Of a DNA stretch of 64,000 bases, positions 17,158 to 28,045 are shown piece by piece. The position numbers and the translations under genes are program-made. The notes under the pieces are model-generated. The model saw only the letters and a program-made list of their open reading frames with translations. It had not been told where the DNA came from and searched no databases. How positions within the stretch are numbered: the first letter of the stretch is position 1; every line of letters starts with the position of its first letter. The DNA comes from Blastococcus sp. DSM 46786 (lineage in GTDB: Bacteria; Actinomycetota; Actinomycetes; Mycobacteriales; Geodermatophilaceae), in contig NZ_FOAO01000005.1 in NCBI RefSeq assembly GCF_900109665.1, positions 1 through 64,000 of the forward strand. Reading direction: 5' to 3'.

Positions 17158-18813
17158 GTGAAGTTGAGCAAGCGCAGAGGTGGGCTCGTCGCCGCAGGCG
17201 TCGCCGCCGCGATGATGCTGTCCGCCTGTGGTGGCAGCGACGACAACGGCGGCGAGGGCGGCACCGCCGCCGAGGGTGGCGGCTCGTTCAGCGTCTACGT
17301 CGGTGAGCCGGAGAACGCCCTGATCCCGGGCAACACCACCGAGAGCGAGGGCCACCAGGTCATCTCCTCCCTGTGGACCGGCCTGATCGAGTACGCCGCC
17401 GACGGCGCCGTGGAGTACACCGGTGTCGCGGACTCGATCACCTCCGAGGACAACACCACCTGGACCATCGAGCTGAAGGACGGCTGGACCTTCCACGACG
17501 GCACCCCGGTGACCGCGCAGTCCTTCGTCGACGCGTGGAACTACACCGCCTACAGCCCGAACGCCCAGGGTGCGTCCTACTTCTTCTCGAACATCCTCGG
17601 GTACGACGACCTGCAGGCGCCGACCGACGAAGAGGGCAACGTCACGGGCGACCCCGCCGCCGAGGAGCTCGGCGGGCTGCGCGTCATCGACGAGAACACC
17701 TTCGAGGTGGAGCTCGCCGAGCCGTTCGCCCAGTTCCCGGTGACCGTCGGCTACAACGCCTTCTGGCCGCTCCCCGAGGCCTTCTTCGAGGACCCCGAGG
17801 GCTTCGGCGCCCAGCCGATCGGCAACGGCCCGTTCCAGGCCGAGGGTGAGTTCGTTCCCGGCCAGGGCATCACCGTCACCCGGTACGAGGACTACGCCGG
17901 CGAGGACCCGGCGAACGCCGAGACCGTGGAGTTCCGGGTCTACGCCGACCTGAACACCGGCTACAACGACCTGCAGGCCGGCAACCTCGACGTCCTGCCG
18001 GACCTCCCGCCGGACGCCATCGCCTCGGCCGAGGACGTGCTCGGTGACCGCTTCCTCGAGGCGCCGTCTTCCGGGTTCACCTACCTCGGGTACCCGACCT
18101 ACGACGAGCGGTTCTCCGACCCGCGCGTGCGGCAGGCGCTGTCCATGGGCATCGACCGGCAGGCGATCTCGGACGCCATCTTCGCCGGTAGCCGCGAGCC
18201 CGCCGACGCATTCGTCGCGCCCGTCGTCGACGGTTACCGCGAGGGTGCCTGCGAGTACTGCGATCTGGACGTCGACGCCGCGAACGCACTCCTGGACGAG
18301 GCCGGTTTCGACCGCAGCCAGCCCGTCGAGCTGTGGTTCAACGCCGGCGCCGGCCACGACGCGTGGGTGCAGGCCGTCGGCAACCAGCTCCGCGAGAACC
18401 TCGGCATCGACTACGTCCTCCGGGGCGAGCTGGACTTCGCCGAGTACCTGCCGCTGCTCGACGAGCAGGGCGTGACCGGTCCGTTCCGCCTCGGCTGGGC
18501 GATGGACTACCCGAGCCCGCAGAACTACCTGGAGCCGCTGTACTCCACGGCGGCGCTGCCGCCGGCGGGTTCGAACGCCACGTTCTACTCGAACCCGGAG
18601 TTCGACGCGCTGATCCAGCAGGGCAACAGCGCCGAGAACAACGAGCAGGCGATCGAGTTCTACAACCAGGCGGAGGACATCCTGCTCGAGGACATGCCGA
18701 GCATCCCGATGTTCTTCGACGTGGAGCAGGCCGCTCACTCGGAGAACGTCAGCGACGTCGTGATCGACGTCTTCGGTGACATCGACATCGCCAACGTGGT
18801 TCCCGTCAGCTGA
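17158..18813 (+). CDS. Peptide ABC transporter substrate-binding lipoprotein (family 5)
   Basis: 551 residues. The lipoprotein signal with lipobox LSAC puts the acylated Cys near residue 22, so the protein is tethered outside the membrane. The SBP_bac_5 fold is evident from WTIELKDGWTFHDGTPVTA and DPRVRQALSMGIDRQAI. It probably binds di- or oligopeptides; specificity is not readable. The GTG at 17158 follows GAGGGAGG. It is the first gene of a five-gene importer, with a hairpin between it and the permeases. Confidence 0.9.
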   Translation: MKLSKRRGGLVAAGVAAAMMLSACGGSDDNGGEGGTAAEGGGSFSVYVGEPENALIPGNTTESEGHQVISSLWTGLIEYAADGAVEYTGVADSITSEDNTTWTIELKDGWTFHDGTPVTAQSFVDAWNYTAYSPNAQGASYFFSNILGYDDLQAPTDEEGNVTGDPAAEELGGLRVIDENTFEVELAEPFAQFPVTVGYNAFWPLPEAFFEDPEGFGAQPIGNGPFQAEGEFVPGQGITVTRYEDYAGEDPANAETVEFRVYADLNTGYNDLQAGNLDVLPDLPPDAIASAEDVLGDRFLEAPSSGFTYLGYPTYDERFSDPRVRQALSMGIDRQAISDAIFAGSREPADAFVAPVVDGYREGACEYCDLDVDAANALLDEAGFDRSQPVELWFNAGAGHDAWVQAVGNQLRENLGIDYVLRGELDFAEYLPLLDEQGVTGPFRLGWAMDYPSPQNYLEPLYSTAALPPAGSNATFYSNPEFDALIQQGNSAENNEQAIEFYNQAEDILLEDMPSIPMFFDVEQAAHSENVSDVVIDVFGDIDIANVVPVS

Positions 18814-18835
18814 CGCGACCGCACACCGCAGGCCG

Positions 18836-18878
18836 CCGCCGGGGACCCTCGCCCAGACCGGGCAGGGCTCCCCGGCGG
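18836..18878 (+). terminator. Intra-operon hairpin after the binding-protein gene
   Basis: Arms 18836-18853 and 18861-18878 pair over 18 nt with two mismatches. Such hairpins commonly stabilise the abundant binding-protein mRNA or partly attenuate the permease genes. Confidence 0.5.
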
Positions 18879-18961
18879 TCGGCCGCTCGGGCTCGTCCCG
18901 CATCATGGACGACGCGTCCGCGCCCACGACAGGGGCCGGCGTGTCCTGACCGAGGAGCGAC

Positions 18962-19885
18962 ATGGGCCGCTACATCGCGCGCCGCCTTCTACTCACGATC
19001 CCGGTCATGCTCGGGGCCTCTTTCCTGATCTTCGCGCTGGTCTACGCGCTGCCGGGCGACCCGATCCGGGCCCTGGGTGGTGACCGACCGCTCGCGCCGG
19101 CCGTGGTGGCCCAGCTGACCGAGGAGTTCAACCTCAACGACCCGCTGTGGCTGCAGTACGTCAAGTACGTGGGCGACCTGCTGCAGGGTGACTTCGGCAC
19201 CGACTTCCGCGGCCGCGAGGTGCTGGACACGATCACCCAGCGGATGCCGGTCACGGTGAGGCTGGCGCTGGTCGCCATCGCCTTCGAGATCGTCATCGGC
19301 ATCGTCGCCGGCGTGATGGCCGGCATCCGCAAGAACGGCTTCTTCGACAACGTGGTGCTGGTGAGCACCACGCTGATCGTCTCCATCCCGATCCTGGTGC
19401 TCGCCTTCATCGCGCAGTTCACCTTCGGGCTCCAGTTGGGCCTGTTCCCGATCGCCGGCGTCAACGACGGGTGGTACAGCTTCCTGCTGCCGGGGCTGGT
19501 GCTGGCCGCCGGGTCGCTGGCCTACGTGGCCCGGCTGACCCGGACGAGCATCGCCGAGAACATGCGGGCCGACTACGTGCGGACCGCGCGCGCCAAGGGC
19601 CTGCCCCGCCGGGACGTGATCGTCCGGCACACGCTGCGCAACAGCCTGATCCCGGTCGTCACGTTCATCGGCGCCGACATCGGCACGCTGATGGGCGGCG
19701 CGATCGTCACCGAGACGGTGTTCAACCTGCCGGGCATCGGCCGGGCGGTCTTCGACGCCGTGCGGGCCCAGGAGGGCGCCGTCGTCGTCGGCATCGTGAC
19801 GCTCCTGGTCTTCGTCTTCATCTTCTTCAACCTGGTCGTCGACGTGCTGTACGCCGTCCTCGACCCGAGGATCCGCTATGAGTGA
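18962..19885 (+). CDS. Peptide ABC permease, DppB/OppB type
   Basis: 307 residues with six membrane segments starting at residue 10. The EAA loop reads DYVRTARAKGLPRRDVIVRH at about residue 203. The N-terminal GDP motif (ALPGDPIRAL) is typical of OppB. The ATG at 18962 follows GAGGAGCG. It overlaps the next permease by 8 nt. Confidence 0.92.
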   Translation: MGRYIARRLLLTIPVMLGASFLIFALVYALPGDPIRALGGDRPLAPAVVAQLTEEFNLNDPLWLQYVKYVGDLLQGDFGTDFRGREVLDTITQRMPVTVRLALVAIAFEIVIGIVAGVMAGIRKNGFFDNVVLVSTTLIVSIPILVLAFIAQFTFGLQLGLFPIAGVNDGWYSFLLPGLVLAAGSLAYVARLTRTSIAENMRADYVRTARAKGLPRRDVIVRHTLRNSLIPVVTFIGADIGTLMGGAIVTETVFNLPGIGRAVFDAVRAQEGAVVVGIVTLLVFVFIFFNLVVDVLYAVLDPRIRYE

Positions 19886-20819
19886 CCCGAAGCTGACGGC
19901 CGTCGGCCACGACGAGGTCGGCGCCGGCGGCGTGACCGGTACGCACGACGAGGAGGCAGGGGCCCGCCAGAACAGCCTCTGGAGCGACGCCTGGCGCCAG
20001 CTCCGGCGCAACGTCCTGTTCTGGATCGGCGCCGTGCTGGGCCTGCTGTTCGTCGGGATGGCGCTGCTGCCGGCGGTCTTCGCCCGCGGGGTCGACCCGC
20101 GGTCGTGCAACCTGTCCAACTCCAACGCGAAGCCGTCGGCGGAGCACTGGTTCGGCTTCGACCAGCAGGGCTGCGACTACCTGGCCAACGTCGTCTACGG
20201 CGCCCGGAACTCGCTGATCATCGGCCTGCTGGCCGTGATCGTGATCCTGGTTCTCGGGGTTTTGGTGGGCGCCATCTCCGGCTTCTACGGCGGCGTCACC
20301 GACAGCATCCTGAGCCGGATCGCCGACATCTTCTACGCGCTGCCGCTGATCCTGGGCGCGCTGGTGGTCCTGCGCAGCGGCATCCTCGGCCGCGGCGTCG
20401 TCGCGGTCGCGATCGCGCTCGCCCTGTTCGGCTGGATGACCGCCATGCGACTGGTCCGCTCGCAGGTGATCGCGATCAAGAGCTCGGACTACGTCGCCGC
20501 GGCCCGGGCCATGGGTGCGTCCGACGCGCGCATCCTCGTGCGGCACATCCTGCCCAACGCCGTGGCGCCGGTACTGGTCTACGCAACGATCACCATCGGC
20601 ATCCTCATCGCCGCGGAGGCGACGCTGACCTTCCTCGGGGTGGGCCTGCAGCCGCCGGCGATCTCCTGGGGGCTCCAGATCGACACCGGGCAGTCGTTGC
20701 TGCGGACCGCGCCGCACGCCGTCCTCTTCCCGAGCCTCATCCTCACCCTGACGGTGATGGCCTTCGTCCTCATGGGTGACGCTCTGCGCGACGCCCTCGA
20801 CCCGAAGCAGCGTTCATGA
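19878..20819 (+). CDS. Peptide ABC permease, DppC/OppC type
   Basis: 313 residues. A cytoplasmic N-tail is followed by six membrane segments. The EAA loop reads [20 protein letters not shown]. It pairs with the preceding permease to form the channel. It overlaps both neighbours (8 nt upstream, 4 nt ATGA downstream). Confidence 0.92.
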   Translation: MSDPKLTAVGHDEVGAGGVTGTHDEEAGARQNSLWSDAWRQLRRNVLFWIGAVLGLLFVGMALLPAVFARGVDPRSCNLSNSNAKPSAEHWFGFDQQGCDYLANVVYGARNSLIIGLLAVIVILVLGVLVGAISGFYGGVTDSILSRIADIFYALPLILGALVVLRSGILGRGVVAVAIALALFGWMTAMRLVRSQVIAIKSSDYVAAARAMGASDARILVRHILPNAVAPVLVYATITIGILIAAEATLTFLGVGLQPPAISWGLQIDTGQSLLRTAPHAVLFPSLILTLTVMAFVLMGDALRDALDPKQRS

Positions 20820-21871
20820 GCACCGCGTCCACGTCCCTCCCGTCCGGCCCCGCCCCGCGCGGCGCCGGGGCGCCCGTTCTCGAGGTCGACGACCTGCGGG
20901 TGCAGTTCCGCACCGACTCGGGGCTGGTGAACGCCGTCAACGGCGTGAGCTACACCGTCTCGGAGCGGGAGACCCTCGCCATCCTGGGCGAGTCCGGTTC
21001 GGGCAAGTCCGTCTCCGCACAGGCGATCATGGGCATCCTCGACTCGCCGCCGGCCGAGATCACGAGCGGACGCATCGTCTTCGAGGGGCGTGACCTGCTC
21101 ACGCTGCCGGAGGAGGAGCAGCGCAAGGTCCGTGGCCCGGGGATCTCGATGATCTTCCAGGACGCGCTGTCCTCGCTGAACCCGGTGTACAGCGTCGGCT
21201 TCCAGATCGGCGAGATGTTCCGGGCGCACCGGGGCACGTCGCGCAAGGAGGCCAAGCAGAAGGCCGTCGAGCTCATGGACCGGGTCCGCATCCCGGCCGC
21301 CAAGCAGCGGGTGGACGACTACCCGCACCAGTTCTCCGGCGGCATGCGCCAGCGGGTCATGATCGCCATGGCGCTCGCGCTGGACCCGCGCATCCTCATC
21401 GCCGACGAGCCGACCACCGCGCTCGACGTCACCGTGCAGGCGCAGGTGATGGACCTGCTCAAGGACCTCCAGCGGGACACCGGGATGGGGCTCATCCTCA
21501 TCACCCACGACCTCGGTGTGGTCAACGAGGTGGCCGACAACGTGGCCGTCATGTACGCCGGCCGCATCGTCGAGCGCGGAACGGTCGACGAGGTGTTCGG
21601 CAACCCCGCGCACCCCTACACCGACGGGCTGATGCGCTCCATCCCGCAGGTGGAGGTCAAGGGCGGCCGGCTCCAGCCGATCGGGGGGCAGCCGCCCAAC
21701 CTCGCCGCCATCCCGTCGGGCTGCCCCTTCAACCCGCGCTGCCCCCGGCGCCGCACCGGCGCAGAGGCCGCCACCGGCCGCGACTGCGTCACCGACGTCC
21801 CGCCGCTGCGGCTGGTCGTCCCCGGGCGCGAGGCGGCCTGCCACTACAGCGAGGAGGTCTTCGGTGCCTGA
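20816..21871 (+). CDS. Peptide ABC ATP-binding protein, DppD/OppD type
   Basis: 351 residues. Walker A GESGSGKS, signature [16 protein letters not shown] and Walker [13 protein letters not shown] are present. The C-terminal oligopeptide-transporter extension has the cysteines [11 protein letters not shown], a probable Fe-S or metal site common to OppD/F proteins. It is coupled to the permease by ATGA and overlaps the next ATPase by 8 nt. Confidence 0.93.
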   Translation: MSTASTSLPSGPAPRGAGAPVLEVDDLRVQFRTDSGLVNAVNGVSYTVSERETLAILGESGSGKSVSAQAIMGILDSPPAEITSGRIVFEGRDLLTLPEEEQRKVRGPGISMIFQDALSSLNPVYSVGFQIGEMFRAHRGTSRKEAKQKAVELMDRVRIPAAKQRVDDYPHQFSGGMRQRVMIAMALALDPRILIADEPTTALDVTVQAQVMDLLKDLQRDTGMGLILITHDLGVVNEVADNVAVMYAGRIVERGTVDEVFGNPAHPYTDGLMRSIPQVEVKGGRLQPIGGQPPNLAAIPSGCPFNPRCPRRRTGAEAATGRDCVTDVPPLRLVVPGREAACHYSEEVFGA

Positions 21872-22964
21872 CGCCAGCTCCGGGAGCAGCGCAGCCGACC
21901 CGTCCGGGGAGGTGGACCGGGCGCTGTCCGAGGCGGCGGCGAGCCGCCCGGTGCACACGCCGGGTGACGTGCTGCTCGAGGTCAGGGACCTCAAGAAGCA
22001 CTTCCCGCTCACCCAGGGGATCGTCCTCAGGCGCACGGTCGGCCACGTCCGCGCGGTCGACGGCGTCAACCTGACGCTGCGCCGGGGTGAGACCGTCGGT
22101 CTGGTCGGCGAGTCCGGGTGCGGCAAGTCGACGGTCACCAAGATGCTGGTGGCCCTCGAGAAGCCGACCAGCGGGCAGATCCTCTACAAGGGCGAGGACG
22201 TCACGAAGATGAGCGGCCGCGCGCTCAAGCAGTACCGGCGCGAGGTGCAGATCATCTTCCAGGACCCGTACGCCTCGCTGAACCCGCGCATGACCGTCGG
22301 CGACATCGTGGCCGAGGGCTGGTCGGTGCACGCCGACATCGCGCCGAAGAAGGGGCGGCTGCAGCGCACGCAGGAGCTGATGGAGCGGGTGGGCCTCAAC
22401 CCCGACTTCGTCAACCGGTACCCGCACCAGTTCTCGGGCGGGCAGCGGCAGCGCATCGGCATCGCCCGGGCCCTCGCCCTGCAGCCGGAGGTCATCGTCT
22501 GCGACGAGCCGGTGAGCGCCCTGGACGTCTCCGTCCAGGCGCAGGTCGTCAACCTGCTCGAGGACCTGCAGAACGACTTCGGGCTCTCCTACCTGTTCAT
22601 CGCCCACGACCTGTCGGTGGTGCGCCACATCTCCGACCGCGTCGCGGTGATGTACCTGGGCAGCATCGTGGAGGAGGGCACCGACGCGCAGGTCTACGGC
22701 TCTCCCGCCCACCCGTACACGCAGGCGCTGCTCTCGTCCGTGCCGGTGCACGAGCCGCACCTGCGCGGGCTCAAGGAGCGGATCCTGCTGCAGGGCGACG
22801 TCCCGAGCCCGGCCAACCCGCCGTCGGGGTGTCGCTTCCGCACCCGCTGCTGGAAGGCCCAGGACATCTGCGCCACCGAGCCGCCGGCCCTGGTCGACCG
22901 CGGGCAGGGCCACCCGTCGGCGTGCCACTTCGCCGAGGCGCGCGCCGTCGTCCCCACGGAATGA
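21864..22964 (+). CDS. Peptide ABC ATP-binding protein, DppF/OppF type
   Basis: 366 residues. Walker A GESGCGKS, signature [17 protein letters not shown] and Walker [12 protein letters not shown] are present, with C-terminal cysteines in [15 protein letters not shown]. It forms the heterodimeric motor with the upstream ATPase. The start is GTG 21864, inside the 3' end of the previous gene. Confidence 0.93.
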   Translation: MPDASSGSSAADPSGEVDRALSEAAASRPVHTPGDVLLEVRDLKKHFPLTQGIVLRRTVGHVRAVDGVNLTLRRGETVGLVGESGCGKSTVTKMLVALEKPTSGQILYKGEDVTKMSGRALKQYRREVQIIFQDPYASLNPRMTVGDIVAEGWSVHADIAPKKGRLQRTQELMERVGLNPDFVNRYPHQFSGGQRQRIGIARALALQPEVIVCDEPVSALDVSVQAQVVNLLEDLQNDFGLSYLFIAHDLSVVRHISDRVAVMYLGSIVEEGTDAQVYGSPAHPYTQALLSSVPVHEPHLRGLKERILLQGDVPSPANPPSGCRFRTRCWKAQDICATEPPALVDRGQGHPSACHFAEARAVVPTE

Positions 22965-22967
22965 TCT

Positions 22968-22984
22968 GTCGTCCTCCGGACGAC
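22968..22984 (+). terminator. Short hairpin after the peptide ABC operon
   Basis: A 7-bp perfect stem with a 3-nt loop starts 4 nt after the last stop codon. It is a plausible operon terminator but short. Confidence 0.4.
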
Positions 22985-23126
22985 ACCGCGGTCAGGTGCC
23001 GTCCCGACCGGCGCTGAGCCGTTGCCCATGTCCCGGTCGGGAGGCCCTCCGGGCCCCCGCGACCGGTCCACTCCGGCTGCGCGCTGTCCGCGTCGGGCAC
23101 CGACCGCCACCTGGGAGGATGCACGG

Positions 23127-24020
23127 GTGACCGCCGACCGACGCCTGCTGCTCGTCCACGCGCACCCCGACGACGAGACGATCAACAACGGGGCCACGAT
23201 GGCCCGGTACGTCGCCGAGGGCGTCGGGGTCACCCTGCTCACCTGCACGCTGGGGGAGGAGGGCGAGATCCTGGTGCCCGAACTGGCCCAGCTCGCCGCC
23301 GACCAGGCCGACCAGCTCGGCGGCTACCGGATCTGGGAGCTGCGCGAGGCGATGGCCGCCCTCGGGGTCGAGGACGTCCGCTTCCTCGGCGGACCCGGGC
23401 GGTACCGCGACTCGGGGATGATGGGGACACCGGCCAACGAGCACCCGCGGGCCTTCTGGAACGCCGACCTCGACGAAGCGGTGGCGCACGCCGTCGCCGT
23501 GGTGCGCGAGGTGCGCCCGCAGGTCGTCGTCACCTACGACGAGTTCGGCGGGTACGGCCACCCTGACCACATCCAGGCGCACCGCGTGGCGATGGGGGCG
23601 GTCGAGGCCGCCGCGGACCCGGGCTACCGCCCCGACCTCGGCGCGGCGTGGGAGGTGGCGAAGGTGTACTGGAACGCCATGCCCCGCTCGGTGCTGCGCG
23701 AGGGCATCGAGGCCATGGCCGCCCTCGGCGAGGCCTCGCCCTTCGAGGGGCTGGGCGATCTCGACGACATCCCGTTCGTGGTGCCCGACGAGGTCGTCGC
23801 CTGCGCCGTGGACGCCCGGGCGTACGCCGGCCGCAAGGACGCCGCCATGCGCGCCCACCCCACCCAGATCACCGTCGACGGCCCCTTCTTCGCGCTGTCG
23901 AACAACCTCGGCCAGGAGGTGCTCGGCGTCGAGTACTACCGGCTGGTCGCGGGGCGGCGCGGCCCGGCCACCGGTCCCGACGGCCGGGAGGACGACCTCT
24001 TCGCCGGTCTCGAGGGGTGA
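23127..24020 (+). CDS. mshB: GlcNAc-Ins deacetylase of mycothiol biosynthesis
   Basis: 297 residues of the LmbE/PIG-L fold. Zinc and catalytic residues are in [13 protein letters not shown] and in [13 protein letters not shown]. Length and extended C-terminal region match MshB, which deacetylates GlcNAc-inositol. The GTG at 23127 follows GGGAGGAT. The neighbouring membrane gene matches the order Rv1170-Rv1171 in M. tuberculosis, supporting MshB over the related Mca amidase. Confidence 0.88.
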   Translation: MTADRRLLLVHAHPDDETINNGATMARYVAEGVGVTLLTCTLGEEGEILVPELAQLAADQADQLGGYRIWELREAMAALGVEDVRFLGGPGRYRDSGMMGTPANEHPRAFWNADLDEAVAHAVAVVREVRPQVVVTYDEFGGYGHPDHIQAHRVAMGAVEAAADPGYRPDLGAAWEVAKVYWNAMPRSVLREGIEAMAALGEASPFEGLGDLDDIPFVVPDEVVACAVDARAYAGRKDAAMRAHPTQITVDGPFFALSNNLGQEVLGVEYYRLVAGRRGPATGPDGREDDLFAGLEG

Positions 24021-24445
24021 GCGGCCGGGGGCCGGGCACGGTGGCCCTGGGCGTCGTCGCCGTCGTCGTCGCGGCCTGGCTGGCCGTCGTCGAGGTGCTC
24101 TGGCTGCCGCTGCGGGTCGGCGGCGTCCTGGTGCCGGTCTCGGTGGTGGCCGCGGTGGCGGGCAACCTGCTGCTGGTCGGCGCGGCGCTGCGGCTGAGCG
24201 GGTCCAAGGTGGTCGCTGCCCTCCCCGCCGTCACGTGGCTGGTGGTCGTGGTCGCGGCCATGGCGCGGCGGCCCGAGGGGGACCTGCTGCTGGTCTCCGG
24301 CGGCGCGCTCGGCCTGGTGAGTACCGCCTTCCTGCTGCTGGGCGTGCTCGCCGGCGCCCTCGCGCTGGGGCTCGCGCTGGGCACGCCCGCCCGCCGGATC
24401 AGCTCGGCGGGGCCCACCGGTAGTGGTAGCGGTGGTGCTCGGTGA
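24017..24445 (+). CDS. Small integral membrane protein downstream of mshB (DUF6113-like)
   Basis: 142 residues with four hydrophobic segments (about 7-30, 36-57, 65-83, 97-125). The GTG at 24017 overlaps the mshB stop by 4 nt. A membrane gene in this position is conserved in actinobacteria (Rv1171 in M. tuberculosis). No function is known. Its 3' end overlaps the convergent GNAT gene by 47 nt. Confidence 0.72.
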   Translation: MSGRGPGTVALGVVAVVVAAWLAVVEVLWLPLRVGGVLVPVSVVAAVAGNLLLVGAALRLSGSKVVAALPAVTWLVVVVAAMARRPEGDLLLVSGGALGLVSTAFLLLGVLAGALALGLALGTPARRISSAGPTGSGSGGAR

Positions 24446-25163
24446 ACCCCAGCCGGGCGTAGAGGGCCAGCGCCGGGGTGTTCGACGCGGTCACCTGCAG
24501 CAGGCAGGACGTCGCCCCGCGGGTGCGGGCCTCGGTGGCCAGCGCCGCCATCACCGCCGTCGCCAGACCACGCCGCCGGTAGGGCTCGTCGACGGTCACG
24601 GCGCTGACCACGAGGCAGCCGTCGCTGACCACGCCTCGGGCGACCGCGGCCGGCCGGTCCGTCGCGGGGTCGGGCCGCACGGAGGCGAACAGCGGCCGCT
24701 CGGCGTGGCGCAGGACGGCCGCCGCGACGGCCGGGAGGGCCGCGCCGCGGTGCCGGTAGCCGGCCAGCCACACCTCGTCGGGGGCGTCGTCGAGCAGCAC
24801 CGGGTCGTCGGCGCCGGGCCAGGGGTCGGCCGGCCCGACGAGCACCAGCGTGTCCTCGTCGCGGGTCCAGCCGGCGGCGGCGAAGGCGGCGTCGGCGGCC
24901 TCGCCCCCGGGGGTCGGGACGGCGGCGCAGGCGCGCAGCCCCCGGTCGGCGTACCAGGCGGTGACCGCGGCGACGGCGGCGCGCAGGCCCTCCGGCGGGT
25001 CCCCGGTCACGAGCACGGAGTTGGCCCGGCCGGTGAACCCGCCGCCGGCGCGGAGCAGCCAGTCGCCGTAGGGCTCCTCCTCCAGCCCCCGCCAGGTGCG
25101 GGCGGCCAGGCGTTCCAACTCGGCGACCCGGGTGGTGGCGGCGGCGGTCACGGCGACGATCAT
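24399..25163 (-). CDS. GNAT-family N-acetyltransferase (Rv0428c/Cg3035-like)
   Basis: 254 residues. The C-terminal GNAT domain has the acetyl-CoA loop VTVDEPYRRRGLATAVM and ends [17 protein letters not shown]. The N-terminal half (RTWRGLEEEPYGDWLLRAGG then GFTGRANSVL) resembles the Rv0428c/Cg3035 group, some of which are described as N-acetylglutamate synthases. The substrate is not certain. The start is ATG 25163; an in-frame GTG at 25175 is an alternative. Confidence 0.72.
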   Translation of the reverse strand: MIVAVTAAATTRVAELERLAARTWRGLEEEPYGDWLLRAGGGFTGRANSVLVTGDPPEGLRAAVAAVTAWYADRGLRACAAVPTPGGEAADAAFAAAGWTRDEDTLVLVGPADPWPGADDPVLLDDAPDEVWLAGYRHRGAALPAVAAAVLRHAERPLFASVRPDPATDRPAAVARGVVSDGCLVVSAVTVDEPYRRRGLATAVMAALATEARTRGATSCLLQVTASNTPALALYARLGFTEHHRYHYRWAPPS

Positions 25164-25198
25164 GGCGTCCGGCACCGCCGGGGTGGAGGCGCCCCTGC

Positions 25199-28045
25199 TC
25201 AGTCCCGCCGTGGTGCCGCGGCGGGCAGGGGGCGGGCGTTGAGCCAGCCCAGCACGCGCTCGGCCGGCATGGGCCGGGAGATGTGGTACCCCTGCGCGAC
25301 GTCGCAACCCCACTCGCGCAGCGCGCCCAGCGCGTCGGCGTCCTCGACGCCCTCGACGACCATGCTCATCCCGAGGTCGCGGCTCAGCTGCAGGGTGCTG
25401 CGCACGATCGCCGCCGCCCGCGGGTCGGACGTCAGGTGGGTGACGAAGCTGCGGTCGAGCTTGAGCTCGTCCACCGGCAGCGCCCGCAGGTAGGAGAGCG
25501 ACGAGTACCCCGTGCCGTAGTCGTCCACCGAGAGCCGCACGCCCAGCCGGCGCAACCCGGCCATGACCTGCTGGCTGCGGGCGGCGTCGGCCATCAGGAC
25601 GTCCTCGGTGATCTCCAGGACCAGTGAGCTCGCCGGCACCGAGCACGTGTCGAGCAGCATCTCCACCTGCTCGGGCAGGGCGACGTCCTGCAGGTTGGAC
25701 ACCGAGAGGTTCACCGCGACCGACAGGTCGTGGCCCTGCGTGCGCCAGGTGTGCAGGTCCCGCAGCGAGCGCTCGAGCACCCGCAGCGCCAGCCGGCGCA
25801 TGAGACCCGCCTGCTCGGCCAGAGGCAGGAAGACGTCGGGGTAGAGCAGGCCGCGGTCGGGGTGGTCCCAGCGGACCAGTGCCTCCACCCCGGCGACGGA
25901 CCCGGTGCGCAGGTCCAGCTGGGGCTGGTAGTGGTTGACGAGCTCCTCGCCGTCGAGGGCCGATCGCAGCTGCTCCAGCGTCTGCAGCCGGTCGCGGGTG
26001 GCCGGGGTGCCGTCGGGAGCCCACACCTCGTAGCCCCGGCGCCCGCGCTTCGCCGCGTACATCGCGGAGTCCGCCCGGGCGAGGAGCAGCGAGCGGTCAC
26101 GGCCGTGGTCGGGGCAGAGGGCGATGCCGATGCTGGCGTCCACGTGCAGCGACATGCCGGCCAGGACGAAGGCGTCGCGCAGCGCGGCGCCCAGCCCGTC
26201 GGCCACCTCGCGGGCCCGGTCGGCGTCGGCGTCGGGCAGCAGGACGGCGAACTCGTCACCGCCCATGCGGGCCAGCAGGTCGCCGGGGCGCAGCGTCCGC
26301 TCCAGGCGGGGGCCGACCAGGCACAGCAGGTCGTCGCCGACGCTGTGCCCGAAGCTGTCGTTGATCTCCTTGAACCGGTCGAGGTCGACCATGAGCAGGG
26401 CGCACCGCCGGGCGCGGTCGCCGTGGACGGTCGTCTCGACGGTGTCGATGAACTTGCGGCGGTTGGGCAGGCCGGTGAGCGGGTCGTGGTGGGCCTCGGT
26501 GGCCAGCTGGGCCAGGCGCTCCTGCTCGGTGGCGCGCAGCTCGGCGTTCTCCACGACCAGCGCGCCCTCGAGGGTGACCTGCCGGACGGCGTCGCGCACC
26601 GAGGGGCTCCAGGTGCGGCTGCTGCCGACCGATCCCGTGACGACCAGGCCAAGGAGCCGGTCGCCGGACATCAGCGGCACGCTGATCCAGGAGCTCACCC
26701 CGAGGGCCCGCACGAGCTCCGGGTCGAGCAGGTCGGTGCTGGTCGCGTCCTCGACGAAGACGGGGGCACGCTCCTCCGTCGCGAGCCGCCACAGGGCCAC
26801 GCCGGACGCCGGCCGGCCGACCAGCCGGTCCTGCACGACCTGCTTGTGCTCCTCCGGCCAGTCGACGTGCCGGACCTCGCGGATGCGGTCGTCGGCGTCG
26901 ACCAGGTAGGCGGCGCTGCGGTCGGTGCCGGCCAGCCGCTGGACGGCGCGGGCCAGCACCTCGGCGGCGGCCGCCGCCCCGGTGACCGCCGAGCCGTCGA
27001 CGAGCAGCTGCCGGACGACCCGGGCGGTCGCGAGCGAGGCCGCGCGGGCCTGGCTGGTGCGGGCCTGCTCGATGACGCCTCCCAGGTGGGCACCGGCGGC
27101 GGCGGCCAGCCGGCGGACGTCCTCGGAGAACGGTCGCACCTGCGTGCTGTCCAGGGTGAGGACCCCGGCCAGCTCGGGGCTGCGGCCGAGGGGGACGGCG
27201 AGCGCGGAGGCGACCTGGAAGGAGTCGACCCACCACCCCGAGACCAGGTCGGAGTCGCGGTCGGCGGTGAGCGGGGTGCCGGTGCGCAGCACCGTCTCGG
27301 CCAGCTCCAGGGCCACGGGTGCGGCGCGGAACTGCTGCCAGGTGGCGAGGTCGCGCCGCCCGTCGGCGTAGGCCGCCATGCGGGGCACGAGGCGGCCGTC
27401 CTCGAGGAGGAAGACGCAGGCGCGCTCGACTCCGCCGAGTTCGGCGAGCTGGCGGCAGGCCGAGCCCAGCAGGTGGTCCATCGACTGGGCCTGCGCGGCG
27501 GACTCGATCAGCGTGAGCAGGACGCCGGCCTGGTCCAGCCGGCGCTGCTGGGTGCGGCGGGTCCAGGCCTCGGCCAGCGCGGCGGCGATCCGGGGTGCGA
27601 CCTGGCGCAGCAGGTGCGGGGCCGCGGCGGCGGCCGGCTCGACGGTCAGGACGCCGACGACCTGCCCGTCGAGCAGCAGCGGTTCGCCGTGGCCCGAGCG
27701 GATGCCGACCTCGGCGAGCTGGCGGTCCTCGGCGCGGCGGCCGTCGGCGTGGGCGACGACGGCCCGGCGACCGGTGACGACGGCGGACAGGAAGGGGGAG
27801 TCGCACAGGTTCGCGGGGGTCCGCAGGGCCGGGTGCAGGGGCAGCGGTTCGCGGGTGGCGGCGGTGGACTGGCGGAACGGGACGACGAGCTCGGTGGTGG
27901 CCTCGTGCACCCACACCGACACCCGGGTCGCCCCGGAGGACGCGCGCAGCCGGGCGAGCAGGTGCAGCAGGGTGGCGTGGGCGTCGAAGGGCGACGCCGG
28001 CGGCTCGAACCGCGGCGCTGCCTCGTCCTGCGTCGTCCCGGGCAC
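25199..28045 (-). CDS. Multi-GAF GGDEF-EAL c-di-GMP signalling protein
   Basis: About 948 residues. GAF-like sensor domains cover roughly residues 20-160, 165-330 and 345-530. A GGDEF domain with HHDPLTGLPNRRKF and intact MGGDEFA lies at about 545-700. An EAL domain with VEALVRW, DDYGTGYSS and VVEGVED lies at about 715-940. Both catalytic motifs are intact, so it may both make and break c-di-GMP, with activity set by ligands of the GAFs. It is soluble, with no membrane segment. The frame stays open to 28225, but that extension is Pro/Arg-rich and runs into the fdxA promoter; GTG 28045 is a conservative start without a clear RBS. Confidence 0.85.
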   Translation of the reverse strand: MPGTTQDEAAPRFEPPASPFDAHATLLHLLARLRASSGATRVSVWVHEATTELVVPFRQSTAATREPLPLHPALRTPANLCDSPFLSAVVTGRRAVVAHADGRRAEDRQLAEVGIRSGHGEPLLLDGQVVGVLTVEPAAAAAPHLLRQVAPRIAAALAEAWTRRTQQRRLDQAGVLLTLIESAAQAQSMDHLLGSACRQLAELGGVERACVFLLEDGRLVPRMAAYADGRRDLATWQQFRAAPVALELAETVLRTGTPLTADRDSDLVSGWWVDSFQVASALAVPLGRSPELAGVLTLDSTQVRPFSEDVRRLAAAAGAHLGGVIEQARTSQARAASLATARVVRQLLVDGSAVTGAAAAAEVLARAVQRLAGTDRSAAYLVDADDRIREVRHVDWPEEHKQVVQDRLVGRPASGVALWRLATEERAPVFVEDATSTDLLDPELVRALGVSSWISVPLMSGDRLLGLVVTGSVGSSRTWSPSVRDAVRQVTLEGALVVENAELRATEQERLAQLATEAHHDPLTGLPNRRKFIDTVETTVHGDRARRCALLMVDLDRFKEINDSFGHSVGDDLLCLVGPRLERTLRPGDLLARMGGDEFAVLLPDADADRAREVADGLGAALRDAFVLAGMSLHVDASIGIALCPDHGRDRSLLLARADSAMYAAKRGRRGYEVWAPDGTPATRDRLQTLEQLRSALDGEELVNHYQPQLDLRTGSVAGVEALVRWDHPDRGLLYPDVFLPLAEQAGLMRRLALRVLERSLRDLHTWRTQGHDLSVAVNLSVSNLQDVALPEQVEMLLDTCSVPASSLVLEITEDVLMADAARSQQVMAGLRRLGVRLSVDDYGTGYSSLSYLRALPVDELKLDRSFVTHLTSDPRAAAIVRSTLQLSRDLGMSMVVEGVEDADALGALREWGCDVAQGYHISRPMPAERVLGWLNARPLPAAAPRRD

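Noticed and set aside
25164..25175. GTG 12 nt upstream as start of the GNAT gene
   Set aside because: Possible, but neither start has a clear RBS; ATG 25163 was kept as the simpler choice.
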